From assembly GCA_014894395.1 (NCBI GenBank), contig JADBLO010000065.1:1-64000 (forward strand): 64,000 nt of DNA, given 5' to 3'. The first letter of the stretch is position 1. Every line of letters starts with the position of its first letter. Source of the stretch: Thermoplasmata archaeon (lineage in GTDB: Archaea; Thermoplasmatota; E2; DHVEG-1). The translations under genes and the position numbers were made by a program. The notes below the pieces were generated by a model. That model saw nothing but the letters and a program-made list of their open reading frames with translations, had not been told where the DNA came from and searched no databases. Below are positions 26,977-36,441 of this stretch, in pieces.

Positions 26977-28362
26977 TTACCTTCTTTTTCGTGCGAGTTT
27001 CAGAGCAACAACATCGCAGGCAAGCGTAACTGCATCGAGGGTTGGTGCGATGGGTGGTGCGTACGCTGTCTCTAGTTTTCGAAACTCTTCAATTGGTGTT
27101 TTGCTCAGGATAGCGCAGGCAAATGTGTTGATCCGTTGTGCAGCGTTACTGCCCACCGCTTGAGCAGAAAGAATATGTCCGGTTTCTTCATGTACACCGA
27201 CTTTGATGATAATGGGTTCTCCGCCAGGGAAGTAGTCTGGCCGGGAGGAGCCTTTATATTTACCCGTGACAAGCGGGAGAGTTTTCATACCCTGTTTGAC
27301 CGGGCCCACTGCTGCGATCTCTATATCAAAAAACTCCGATGTTCTGGATAAGAGCACACCAGATGGTAACGAATAGAGGCTACCCGCAGCATTGATTCCA
27401 GCGGCAATACCTTGTCGTACCACAACGCTCCCAAGTCCGATGCCGAGAGGTTCGTTGGTCACAAAATCAATATATTCAGTACAATCACCGACTGCGTAGA
27501 CGTTTTTCACTGAGGTCTCTGATTTTTCATTGACTTGTATGCCACCAGTTTTTCCAATAGTACAGCCGATGGTTTTTGCAAGTGACGTTTCTGGTTTTGT
27601 CCCTGTTGCGATGATGAGAAGATCTGTTTCGATTTTCTTTTCCTCCCCAGTTGGAGTATCTTTGATGACGAGTGAGGTGATGACGCCCTGGTGTTCTTCT
27701 GTCCGTATCGCGAGATGATTCGTATAAACCGAAATCTTCTCTTCTAATATCTGCAGCACTGGTTCGCTCATGTCATCATCCAAGGTATTGGCAAGAATGG
27801 CGGGAAGTGCTTCAACAACCGTGACCTTCATGCCTTTCTTATGAAGCGTATCTGCCATCTCAAGTCCGATGAGTCCTGCGCCAATGATTGTTGCTTTTTT
27901 TCCTTTTTTTATCTGAGCAAGAATTTTCTTTCCATCGTCGATTGTCCGAAGGACATGAACACCTTGAAGTAGTTGTCCGTTTTTCTGGATGTTTTGGATA
28001 GGGGGAACCCATGGTTTTGCTCCTGTTGCAAAAATAAGGCTATCGAATTCCTTTTCAATACGGGCGGTCCCTTTTTTTGCTAGCACTGTTCGTTGTTGGA
28101 TGTTGATTTCTTCTACGGTTGTTTCAAGATGTACATCGATGTGTTCTTTTTTGAACCAGTCTTCAGAAAATTCGATGAGGTTGAGAAACTCTGGGATTGT
28201 TCCTGCGATTGCGTACGGCAACCCGCATTTTGAATATTGTGGGTATTTCCCTTTTTCAAACACGGTTATGGATGCGGTTCGGTCTGTTTTTCGTGCGAAT
28301 TGCGCGGTGGTCCCACCACCTGCGCCACAGCCGATGATAATGATTCGTCGTGCTTTGGTCAT
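26977..28362 (-). CDS. FAD/NAD(P)-dependent pyridine nucleotide-disulfide oxidoreductase (NADH oxidase/CoA-disulfide reductase-like)
   Basis: IIIGCGAGGGTTAQFARK, YPQYSKCGLPYAIAG, ATIIGAGLIGLEMAD, VYAVGDCTEYID. Confidence 0.9.
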   Translation of the reverse strand: MTKARRIIIIGCGAGGGTTAQFARKTDRTASITVFEKGKYPQYSKCGLPYAIAGTIPEFLNLIEFSEDWFKKEHIDVHLETTVEEINIQQRTVLAKKGTARIEKEFDSLIFATGAKPWVPPIQNIQKNGQLLQGVHVLRTIDDGKKILAQIKKGKKATIIGAGLIGLEMADTLHKKGMKVTVVEALPAILANTLDDDMSEPVLQILEEKISVYTNHLAIRTEEHQGVITSLVIKDTPTGEEKKIETDLLIIATGTKPETSLAKTIGCTIGKTGGIQVNEKSETSVKNVYAVGDCTEYIDFVTNEPLGIGLGSVVVRQGIAAGINAAGSLYSLPSGVLLSRTSEFFDIEIAAVGPVKQGMKTLPLVTGKYKGSSRPDYFPGGEPIIIKVGVHEETGHILSAQAVGSNAAQRINTFACAILSKTPIEEFRKLETAYAPPIAPTLDAVTLACDVVALKLARKRR

Positions 28363-28449
28363 TGAAAATCCCCATCCAACTAACTGAGATGTTTTTTTAA
28401 ACGTTTTTAATAAAGATGACGTCATCTAGAAAAGAGGTTCCTACCATGA

Positions 28450-30207
28450 TTATACTTTTGTTACTCCTTTGATGACTGTATTACAGGAATCGAATGTATG
28501 ATGAAGAATGGCAAATCCCGTGGTGTACTCCCCTGATTTAAAATATTGATCTGCCGCAGTATATTCTTGTTCATACTCAGTGCAATTTCTTCCTTGAATA
28601 GCTGCTGTTTCAATCCTGGATTTACAGGTACTGAGTGCGATCTTTCCTATGGTGGAAATTGAAGCTTCTGTTCCTGAGATATTTTTGAGAACCGACACCG
28701 TTTGTTGCATCCTTTGAAGAGAGAGGGTGTAGTTTTCCATCCAGATGTTTTCGATGATTCCTCGTGAGGCATTTGGTGCGCCTAGCCAGAGTTGTTCGGT
28801 GAGAAACGCCTGTTCTTGCATGCCTCGGTCCAGAGCGGTCAGAAATGGGGTGATGTCTGAAGCATTATGGATCATTTGGTGTGCGAGTATTTCGTTTCCC
28901 TCGTTCTCTGAAAGGAAGACGTTTTCGACGTTTTGGCAGAGAGATGTTAATGTTCCATGACCATAAAGGTGAAGGAGCTCTAAGGATAGTGCTGCTGCTT
29001 CTCCGGTTTGGTACGGGTCGTAGAAATCGTTGTCGCAGATATGAACCGGAACATAAATCGAGGAGCATGGATGGTTTGCAGCAAACCATCCGCTACTTAA
29101 GAGATTGGCGTGTTCATTTGGTATTTTGTATATCATTGCTGCTTCGTAGGTGGAAGTGTCTTCACAGAGCGGTCGGAGTCCATCAAGATCTGTTGCGTGA
29201 AGCCGCGAATAGCTTATCATATTATTAACAGAGATACAGCCGCTCATGGGTCGGATGTGTGCCTGGAGTTCTTTTTCCCAGGCGTGCACCGCGGTACAGA
29301 CTATTATCTTTGCTGTATTTCCGTTGATGTCCAGGAGTTTGACGCTATAGGGTCCAACGGTGGCGCGTTCTCCCAGATGGATTGTTGCTTCCTTGTTCAG
29401 TCCATGGGAAAGAAAGACAAACGTTGGAACCGCTTGTACGGTGATGGAGAATTGATTCGTTTGAATGATTTTCACCCCGCAGATTGATGAAAGGTGGACA
29501 ATGCTACCGTGTCGTACCCATGTTTCTTTCTCTGTATCAAACGAAGACGCAATCGGTAGTGATTTGAAGAGTTGTGTCCGCCAGAGGTCTTTTGGGTAGT
29601 TGGACATGACGAGGATATCGGTAACATCTTTGATTGTATGATGCACGGCATCTGCTTCAATGACGACTGCTCGTTGTGGGCCGACTAAAAACAGGTTCTC
29701 GGAAACCCCTGTAGCATGAAGCTGATCAATTACCTCGGTGGTCAGTAGTTTGATTGCTTCGTCTTCGTTGTCTGCTGTTTGACAGGCGTATCTGATCCAA
29801 TCAAAGTCATCCCAGGCATTTCTGGTCGGGTTTTTCCAGTTTGAGAGCGTGTCTGCATCGCCAAAGGCAAGCCCCGCGTCAGTAAGGACCATGCCTGCTT
29901 TGACGATGTTCGGAAGCGTGTCTCCTTGTGTTGCGACACCGAAAAATGTATGCGTGACGATAAAATCCCAGGGTTTCCCGGTCCACGGGTGATAATAGGT
30001 GTATTGCGTTCCTTTTGGAACACGACAGAGTACTTGCAGACCTGGTCTACTCGGGTCTCGAACCTTTAACAGAAGACTGTAATTCCCTGCGGTTGCTGGA
30101 GGTGTTATCACAATGTCTTTGCAGCTTTTTCCTATGGGAAAAATGAGTATGGATGTGAGCAGGAGAACGATGAATAAAAATGGTGGTATTTTCCGGTATC
30201 GTCTCAT
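28450..30207 (-). CDS. Secreted Ntn-hydrolase-like (C45/C69-type peptidase-like) protein
   Basis: Signal peptide then SCKDIVITPPATAGNYSLLLKVRDPSR; general Ntn-like layout; family assignment from recall only. Confidence 0.5.
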   Translation of the reverse strand: MRRYRKIPPFLFIVLLLTSILIFPIGKSCKDIVITPPATAGNYSLLLKVRDPSRPGLQVLCRVPKGTQYTYYHPWTGKPWDFIVTHTFFGVATQGDTLPNIVKAGMVLTDAGLAFGDADTLSNWKNPTRNAWDDFDWIRYACQTADNEDEAIKLLTTEVIDQLHATGVSENLFLVGPQRAVVIEADAVHHTIKDVTDILVMSNYPKDLWRTQLFKSLPIASSFDTEKETWVRHGSIVHLSSICGVKIIQTNQFSITVQAVPTFVFLSHGLNKEATIHLGERATVGPYSVKLLDINGNTAKIIVCTAVHAWEKELQAHIRPMSGCISVNNMISYSRLHATDLDGLRPLCEDTSTYEAAMIYKIPNEHANLLSSGWFAANHPCSSIYVPVHICDNDFYDPYQTGEAAALSLELLHLYGHGTLTSLCQNVENVFLSENEGNEILAHQMIHNASDITPFLTALDRGMQEQAFLTEQLWLGAPNASRGIIENIWMENYTLSLQRMQQTVSVLKNISGTEASISTIGKIALSTCKSRIETAAIQGRNCTEYEQEYTAADQYFKSGEYTTGFAILHHTFDSCNTVIKGVTKV

Positions 30208-30259
30208 ATAAGAATAAAATATAAGAAGAAATATATAAAAGTATGCTCCGGGTGGTTGT

Positions 30260-31150
30260 TTATTCAGGAGGTACTTCTTTCTTCTTCTTCGTCTTTTTCG
30301 CGGTGGTTTTCTTCTTGGTCGTTGTCTTTGCCTTGGTTTTCTTCTTGGGTTTCTCAGCTTTCTCTGTTTCTTCAGCGGGAAGTTCCTCTTCAGCAGGTGC
30401 TTCTTTTTCTTCCTTTGGTAACTCTTCTTCTGCTGGCTTTTCTTCAGTGATTTCTTCTTCAGATGGTACTTCTGACTCTTCTTTTATTGGTTCTTTGGGT
30501 TCTACCGGTTTTTCTTCTTTTTTCTCTGCTGGTTTTTCGTCTTCAATGATGACCGTTGGTAATCGCATAATTTCTGTTTTATTAATCTCAATGCGTTTTA
30601 CTGGGTAGTAGACTTTGCAGTTCTTGTAAATCTCGCTGCCGATTTTTCCGTCGAGGCAGTCTTTGATGAAGGCGTTGAGGGTTTTTGTTTTGCCTTCTTT
30701 GCTGATGACCACTTTCATCACGTTTCTGATGAGTTTTTTCTGTGAGGTTTGGATTCGTTTCTCTGCTATTGCAAAGGGTTTTACTCGCAGAAGCGCGCCG
30801 TCTCTGGTTTCAACGTCGAACACACCGTCGACGCGGGATTTTCGTCTTCTGGTCATCCGTCGGAGGTAATCTGAGGTGAGCACATGACCTTTGAGTTGTG
30901 TGTGGGCCGTGTTTTGTTCCACTTTATCGACGGTGAAAAGGAGTTTAATGTGGGATTTTCGAAAATCGTTGGTGAGGTCTTGCAGGGAGACTTCCGTAAC
31001 TCTACCGATAAGGCTGTTTGGAGACTCTGCTAAGGTCTCAGCAACTGGAACGTTATTAAATAACGATGGTGCGAGTATCTGGTACCAGTTTTTTGCTTTC
31101 CATCGGTCTTTGACTTTTCTTGAGGTCGTCCGTGCACGTGCTTTGGCCAT
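30260..31150 (-). CDS. rps3ae: 30S ribosomal protein eS1 (S3Ae) with long low-complexity C-terminal tail
   Basis: DRWKAKNWYQILAPSLFNNVPVAETLAESPNSLIGRVTEVSLQDLTNDF; tail of ~91 aa begins after VIIEDE. Confidence 0.95.
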   Translation of the reverse strand: MAKARARTTSRKVKDRWKAKNWYQILAPSLFNNVPVAETLAESPNSLIGRVTEVSLQDLTNDFRKSHIKLLFTVDKVEQNTAHTQLKGHVLTSDYLRRMTRRRKSRVDGVFDVETRDGALLRVKPFAIAEKRIQTSQKKLIRNVMKVVISKEGKTKTLNAFIKDCLDGKIGSEIYKNCKVYYPVKRIEINKTEIMRLPTVIIEDEKPAEKKEEKPVEPKEPIKEESEVPSEEEITEEKPAEEELPKEEKEAPAEEELPAEETEKAEKPKKKTKAKTTTKKKTTAKKTKKKKEVPPE

Positions 31151-31273
31151 ACGTATCACTTATACTTTATTATTTTTCTATGAAAGGATTTTTGGAGTAA
31201 TAGAGTTATTCTATTTAAATGCTACTAGTGGCTGACCCTATGAACAAACCCTGGAGTTATCGAGAAAAGATTT

Positions 31274-32071
31274 TTAAAAAGCATCCAAAATTTTTAGATT
31301 TCGTTCTTTTCCTCTCTTTCGTATCTCCTCTCTGATGTTCATATAATATTTTTTATTTTCAAACACATTTTTTGAGAAAACTCGAAAAACCTCTTTTTCC
31401 TGTTGTAATCCTTTCTGGATGTTCTCCCAGATCCCTGGTTTGAGACGGAGCATATCAATCCATATCTCTGTGGCACCCGACTCTCGAAAAGTATCAAGGA
31501 TTGACGGGATTTCTTCTAATGAAGTCGTTGGATACACGGGACCAAAGAACACGCTGGTTCTCACCCCTGCATCAGCATAGGTTCGTAAGGCGTGTAATCG
31601 TTCTTGGATGGAGGAAGAATGCGGTTCAAGTGCCTTCCTTTGTTCATCATGTACTGTTGCGATACTCATCATCACTTGCGACTCAGAAAACCGTGAGACC
31701 AGATCAATGTCTCGTGTGACAAGGGCTGATTTCGTTTGAATATGAATCGGGAAATCAACCTTCAAGAGTTGTTCGAGACAGTACCTCGTAAGCATATATT
31801 TCTGTTCTAGTGGTTGATAGGGATCAGTGACCGTTGAAATACCAACGACACCTGGTTTTTTTGTTTTAAGCTCCTTTGCAAGAACCACCGGTATATTGGT
31901 TTTTACCTCGATTGTTGCATCCCACTGGTCTTGATTCATCCGTAGCACGTTTGGAGCGTAACAATACGCGCAGTGATGTTGGCATCCTCTGTAGGGGTTC
32001 AGTGAATATGAGAGACCAGGTAACGAGGAAGGCGATAGCGCTGTTTTACACAACGTTTGTTTTACCTCCAT
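31274..32071 (-). CDS. Radical SAM protein, spore-photoproduct-lyase-like family
   Basis: LNPYRGCQHHCAYCYAPN and GISTVTDPYQPLE. Confidence 0.92.
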   Translation of the reverse strand: MEVKQTLCKTALSPSSLPGLSYSLNPYRGCQHHCAYCYAPNVLRMNQDQWDATIEVKTNIPVVLAKELKTKKPGVVGISTVTDPYQPLEQKYMLTRYCLEQLLKVDFPIHIQTKSALVTRDIDLVSRFSESQVMMSIATVHDEQRKALEPHSSSIQERLHALRTYADAGVRTSVFFGPVYPTTSLEEIPSILDTFRESGATEIWIDMLRLKPGIWENIQKGLQQEKEVFRVFSKNVFENKKYYMNIREEIRKRGKERNLKILDAF

Positions 32072-32072
32072 G

Positions 32073-33368
32073 TTATCTCACCAGAAAATCCTCCAATCGC
32101 CGTTGGTACAACTGGTTCTTGAGCACCGCGCTGTTTCTGATCCATCGCTGCACCGGGATATCCATAATCTCTGACACATAAACGAGTGATTCATTCAGCG
32201 TATCGAACTTCCGGCATGGGTGGGAAAGTGCACTCCGAACACTTTCGCGGACGTTCCACACCCCAATCGGCATGATATATCCTGGGTGCGCCTCGCGAAG
32301 GATAACGACACCAGCCTGCCTTCGTTCTTTGTTGAGTAACTCGTTGACCGCGAGACGCGCCGCGTAGTAACACCCACCGATCTCCGCATACGTCGTCCGC
32401 CCCTCATAAAACTCGTAGCTATTAAAAATCGAAATACCGGTCCCAAACTGGTTCCACGTCGTATTAGGGTACCACGCCTCAATAAGCTCATACTGCCATT
32501 CCGATGGCGTCATCAAAATAATCCAGCGGTTATCAAACTGATTCAGAAAGTACGCACGGACCTCATTGATGAACGGGTATGTCTTTGTTTTTTTCATGAG
32601 TTCAGCGCCAAGGGTAGAATCCACCGCGGTGATACTCCACCTGGTAGGCACAAACCGTCTGTTCTTTTTGACCCCGAACGCGCCCACGCTGAACGCGCGC
32701 TGGATCTTTGAGACGAGCACCCCGTTTTTATAGATATCAAGAATCGCGTCTTTTGCTTTCAGATCGGTATCATAGTATGCTTTCTCGATATGTTGCTCGT
32801 ATTTCGGGTTGGTGATATCCAGTGATTTTAACGGTGCAGATGGCCCATGCGGTTGCACCTCGTCATAAAACGCTATCTTCCCATAGGGTTTCTTCTCAAA
32901 GAGTGCATCAGCAAACACCGCGTTCTTGGAGAGAGCCAGCTCCCTGGTAAACTCTACGATACGATGCGGGCTTTCCACATTGGTCACATTCACGGTGAAT
33001 TTCCCGCGGACCAGCTGACTACGGAAATCAACGATATCATCAAGGGTTTTATCCAGCCACAGCTCCGGGGTATCGATCTCAGAGGTATCACCCATCACTG
33101 GAGGAATCATGGGACCGATCGCAACCTTTGGATACCCGATCCTGCCGATAAAAACGCTTGGTGGTGACGCGCCCTCCAACCGCAAACTATCGACGAACGG
33201 CTTCATTTTCACCTTGGAATGAAATCGGACGATTACGGGACAGCGGGCTTTCCCACACAAGAATTTTGTACCCCGGCAGAGTGCGCACACACTCGTTCCT
33301 TTCTTTTTTTCTGCCGGTACTAACTTTTTTTGTCCTTTTATTAGATCTTGCACGATGTCCCCCATCAA
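32073..33368 (-). CDS. nreA: Archaeal DNA-repair protein NreA
   Basis: CALCRGTKFLCGKARCPVI zinc motif; C-terminal PIP-box-like QRRLEDFL. Confidence 0.9.
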   Translation of the reverse strand: MMGDIVQDLIKGQKKLVPAEKKKGTSVCALCRGTKFLCGKARCPVIVRFHSKVKMKPFVDSLRLEGASPPSVFIGRIGYPKVAIGPMIPPVMGDTSEIDTPELWLDKTLDDIVDFRSQLVRGKFTVNVTNVESPHRIVEFTRELALSKNAVFADALFEKKPYGKIAFYDEVQPHGPSAPLKSLDITNPKYEQHIEKAYYDTDLKAKDAILDIYKNGVLVSKIQRAFSVGAFGVKKNRRFVPTRWSITAVDSTLGAELMKKTKTYPFINEVRAYFLNQFDNRWIILMTPSEWQYELIEAWYPNTTWNQFGTGISIFNSYEFYEGRTTYAEIGGCYYAARLAVNELLNKERRQAGVVILREAHPGYIMPIGVWNVRESVRSALSHPCRKFDTLNESLVYVSEIMDIPVQRWIRNSAVLKNQLYQRRLEDFLVR

Positions 33369-33415
33369 TCATTTTTTCTTTTAAAGGTTCCTTAGAGCGT
33401 AATGAAAGTATTCAG

Positions 33416-33808
33416 TTACTCTGGATTAATTTTCTTCTTAAGCGTTTCTATCCACGACGGTAATCCTTCTACCGTGCGACAAATGCATCGTTTCGCAAAC
33501 ACCTTACGATACCTCAGATTGCAGCTTACGCGATTCTCAAGATGTTTTTTAATCGAAAGACACAGCCTGCCGCCACGCCAATCCCAATCTGTAAGAAGGA
33601 TAATATTTTGATGCTTCTGGGCAATCGTATCACAGAAATCGGGAACTGAACGTCCTTTATTGAACCGGATGATTTCACCAGACACTTCGAGTTTTCGTAA
33701 CGCAGCAATGTCTTTTTCTCCTTCTACGATAATAGGTACTGTTTTATTTTCCTCTCGTAATTCTGTAAGTGCTTCTTCAAGTTCCTCTAACGTTTGTTCA
33801 TAATCCAT
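33416..33808 (-). CDS. Small Toprim-domain protein
   Basis: VPIIVEGEKDIAALRKL...NIILLTDWDWRGGRL = Toprim E and DxD-like motifs. Confidence 0.8.
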   Translation of the reverse strand: MDYEQTLEELEEALTELREENKTVPIIVEGEKDIAALRKLEVSGEIIRFNKGRSVPDFCDTIAQKHQNIILLTDWDWRGGRLCLSIKKHLENRVSCNLRYRKVFAKRCICRTVEGLPSWIETLKKKINPE

Positions 33809-34130
33809 GGAATGATTCCTCAAGCATCTCACATACTGTATCAACGGGTACTTTCTTGAGAGCTACAGTCTTTTCCCTGCTTTTCTGCCCGCTCACCAGG
33901 ATAACATTTTTTGGTGATATCTTAAAAAACCCTGCAATTGTTTCTACCACCTCATTGTTTGCCTTATTGTCTTTTGCCTCAGATCGCACCTTGATTTCAA
34001 TGCATTTCCTCCATTGATTATACCCTGCAGGAAATAAAACCTGAGACGACCCTGGTACCACATGCAAACAAAGAAGGGCACCTTGATTGGAACTTTTTAT
34101 CGCATCCTTAAATGAGGTCATACTCTCCAA
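33798..34130 (-). CDS. DUF167/YggU family protein
   Basis: VVPGSSQVLFPAGYNQWRKCIEIKVRSEAKDNKANNEVVETIAGFF...SGQKSREKTV. Confidence 0.82.
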   Translation of the reverse strand: MESMTSFKDAIKSSNQGALLCLHVVPGSSQVLFPAGYNQWRKCIEIKVRSEAKDNKANNEVVETIAGFFKISPKNVILVSGQKSREKTVALKKVPVDTVCEMLEESFHGL

Positions 34131-34142
34131 AAAAATAATTTG

Positions 34143-34502
34143 TTATGTTTGAGACAGCTTCAGGATAGCCTCGGCGAGATCACCATTCGTCTCCTTTAAA
34201 GCCTTCCGCACCTCTGCCTCTGATTTGCCTGTTTGTTCCATAATCAACTTAATGTCTTCTTTCAGAGGGCCTTCACTCTCTCCACCCCTGGTTTTTACGG
34301 TCGGCTCACCAATAATCTGAAACGTCTTCTGTCCCTGCGCCTCCATCACCGTTACCTCAGCAGCATCAAACACGTACTCCTTCGTATCAGTCTGAATAAT
34401 CACCTTTTCTACATTATCAATATTCTTGACATTAATTCCGAAGCGTTTCATCATCTGATTCAGTTGCCTACTATTCATCCGACCTGGCATCATATGTAAC
34501 AA
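34143..34502 (-). CDS. nac: Nascent polypeptide-associated complex protein
   Basis: NAC domain plus C-terminal UBA: DIKLIMEQTGKSEAEVRKALKETNGDLAEAILKL. Confidence 0.93.
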   Translation of the reverse strand: MLHMMPGRMNSRQLNQMMKRFGINVKNIDNVEKVIIQTDTKEYVFDAAEVTVMEAQGQKTFQIIGEPTVKTRGGESEGPLKEDIKLIMEQTGKSEAEVRKALKETNGDLAEAILKLSQT

Positions 34503-34557
34503 ACCCTGGTATAATTCCGAAGCATATATAGAGTTCTAGTCGTTTAACATTTTTGGT

Positions 34558-36009
34558 ATGATTTCAGAAGCAGAAATAAAGGTCCTGGATAGAAACTCTG
34601 AGTACTTTGGCGTACCAACATTACACCTCATGGAAAATGCAGGAAAAGGCGTCGCTGAGTTCATCAGAAACACGGTAAAAAACACAAAGAAAAACATCCT
34701 CATCCTCTGTGGGACCGGCAACAACGGTGGAGACGGGTTTGTCGCAGCACGGTACCTTACGCAATACTACAAGGTCACGGTCTTTCTTGCAGGAACCGAG
34801 ATCAAAACAGAGATTGCTCAGAAAAATTATCAGAAACTCCAAACCTACGAAGTCAAAATCTACACCTCACCTCGTGACCTCGACGCGCTCCTTGTAGAAA
34901 ACGATATTCTCATCGATGCACTCCTTGGGACTGGACTGGCCGATGAGTTAAAAGAACCGTATGCCACCATCGTTAAAAAAATCAATGCAACAAAGAAGAA
35001 AATGATTGTTTCTGTTGATGTTCCCACGGGACTTGGCACCACTCAATCAATCACCTCTGAGTACACCGTCACCTTTCATGACATCAAGGAAGGAATGAAC
35101 GAGAAAAACAGCGGAAACATCCAGGTGGTCGACATTGGCATCTCCCAAGAAGCAACAACTTACGTCGGACCAGGGGAACTTTCTGTGTACTATCCACGCC
35201 CTGCAAAAAAATCGCACAAAGGAGACAACGGCATCGTACTCATTATAGGCGGAGGACCATACATCGGTGCACCAGCACTCAGCGGTCTTGCTGCATTACG
35301 AACCGGTGTTGACCTTGTGTATATTGCAACACCAAAACGATCCTGGGAATCAGTTGCCGCGTTTTCACCAAACTTCATCGTAAAAGATCTCCACGATGAT
35401 ATGCTTACAAAGAACGATATCCCGAGCATCGAAGAACTTCTCAGTAAATGCACCGCGGTTGTTCTCGGTCCAGGACTCGGAGCTGCTAAAGAAACCGAAG
35501 AAGCAATCATCCCGCTTGTCAGACGCATCATTGCAGAAAAGAAACCATTGGTACTGGATGCTGATGCCATCAAACCAGTCGGGGAAAACCTCCCCCTCAT
35601 AAAGAACTCAACAACCGTAGTGACCCCCCATGTCGGTGAATTCAAAAAACTCACGGGGATCACCCTTTCACAAGATGTTGACACAAGAATCAACGCGGTC
35701 AAAGATTGGGCTGAAAAAATCGGGATCACGATTTTCCTGAAAGGATATATCGACGTGCTCAGTGACGGAACAAACGTCAAACAAAATAAAGTTCATAATG
35801 AAGCAATGACTGTTGGTGGGACTGGAGACGTCCTTGCAGGCATCATCGGAGCCCTCCTCTCAAAAGGAGTAAAACCGTTCAACGCAGTCCGAATCGCAGC
35901 CTTCCTCAACGGTGAAGCAGGCAACGAAGCGTTCCAGAAAAAATCCTACGGGTTAATTGCGACTGATATTGTTGATGAAATCCCTACTGTCTTGAAAAAA
36001 TATCTATAG
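34558..36009 (+). CDS. nnr: Bifunctional NAD(P)H-hydrate epimerase / ADP-dependent dehydratase
   Basis: CGTGNNGGDGFVAARYL (NnrE) and VGGTGDVLAGIIGALL (NnrD). Confidence 0.95.
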   Translation: MISEAEIKVLDRNSEYFGVPTLHLMENAGKGVAEFIRNTVKNTKKNILILCGTGNNGGDGFVAARYLTQYYKVTVFLAGTEIKTEIAQKNYQKLQTYEVKIYTSPRDLDALLVENDILIDALLGTGLADELKEPYATIVKKINATKKKMIVSVDVPTGLGTTQSITSEYTVTFHDIKEGMNEKNSGNIQVVDIGISQEATTYVGPGELSVYYPRPAKKSHKGDNGIVLIIGGGPYIGAPALSGLAALRTGVDLVYIATPKRSWESVAAFSPNFIVKDLHDDMLTKNDIPSIEELLSKCTAVVLGPGLGAAKETEEAIIPLVRRIIAEKKPLVLDADAIKPVGENLPLIKNSTTVVTPHVGEFKKLTGITLSQDVDTRINAVKDWAEKIGITIFLKGYIDVLSDGTNVKQNKVHNEAMTVGGTGDVLAGIIGALLSKGVKPFNAVRIAAFLNGEAGNEAFQKKSYGLIATDIVDEIPTVLKKYL

Positions 36010-36053
36010 TGATTTTTTTTATAAAACCTGAACACCAAGGAAAAACTGTTCGT

Positions 36054-36344
36054 TTATTCCCAGATCGCTTTGACTTCCAGGTGTGCCACAAGCTCTCCAG
36101 CGACTTGATACAATACCCACGCGGTAAACGCTGGTTCTTGCTGCATCTCCTCTGAAAGCGCTGCGGTAATCTTATTTTTCATTTCCTGTTCAAGCTTATC
36201 AGGCTTGGCTGGCCATTCCGCGTACTGGTATTTCTTCATCCATTCCGCGGTCCGTTCAATCGGCTCAGTCTTTTTATCAGCAAGCTTCCGCACAGCTTTC
36301 TCTGTCTTTTTCACAAACTCTCCAGATGATTTCTTCTGCCACAT
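36054..36344 (-). CDS. Hypothetical protein (start MWQKKSSGE)
   Basis: Plausible charged ORF; longer called ORF (to 36602) overlaps the start of the divergent gene and is probably over-extended. Confidence 0.45.
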   Translation of the reverse strand: MWQKKSSGEFVKKTEKAVRKLADKKTEPIERTAEWMKKYQYAEWPAKPDKLEQEMKNKITAALSEEMQQEPAFTAWVLYQVAGELVAHLEVKAIWE

Positions 36345-36441
36345 TATTCCATCCTCACCACAGATATCCTTCTCTGCGATAAAAGCCTTTACTTCAAAAT
36401 AAAAAAAACTTTTAAGAACTCCGCAGTAATCAGCCATTCGA

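Noticed and set aside
35190-35780. 196-aa minus-strand ORF within nnr
   Set aside because: Antisense shadow of the NnrD domain.
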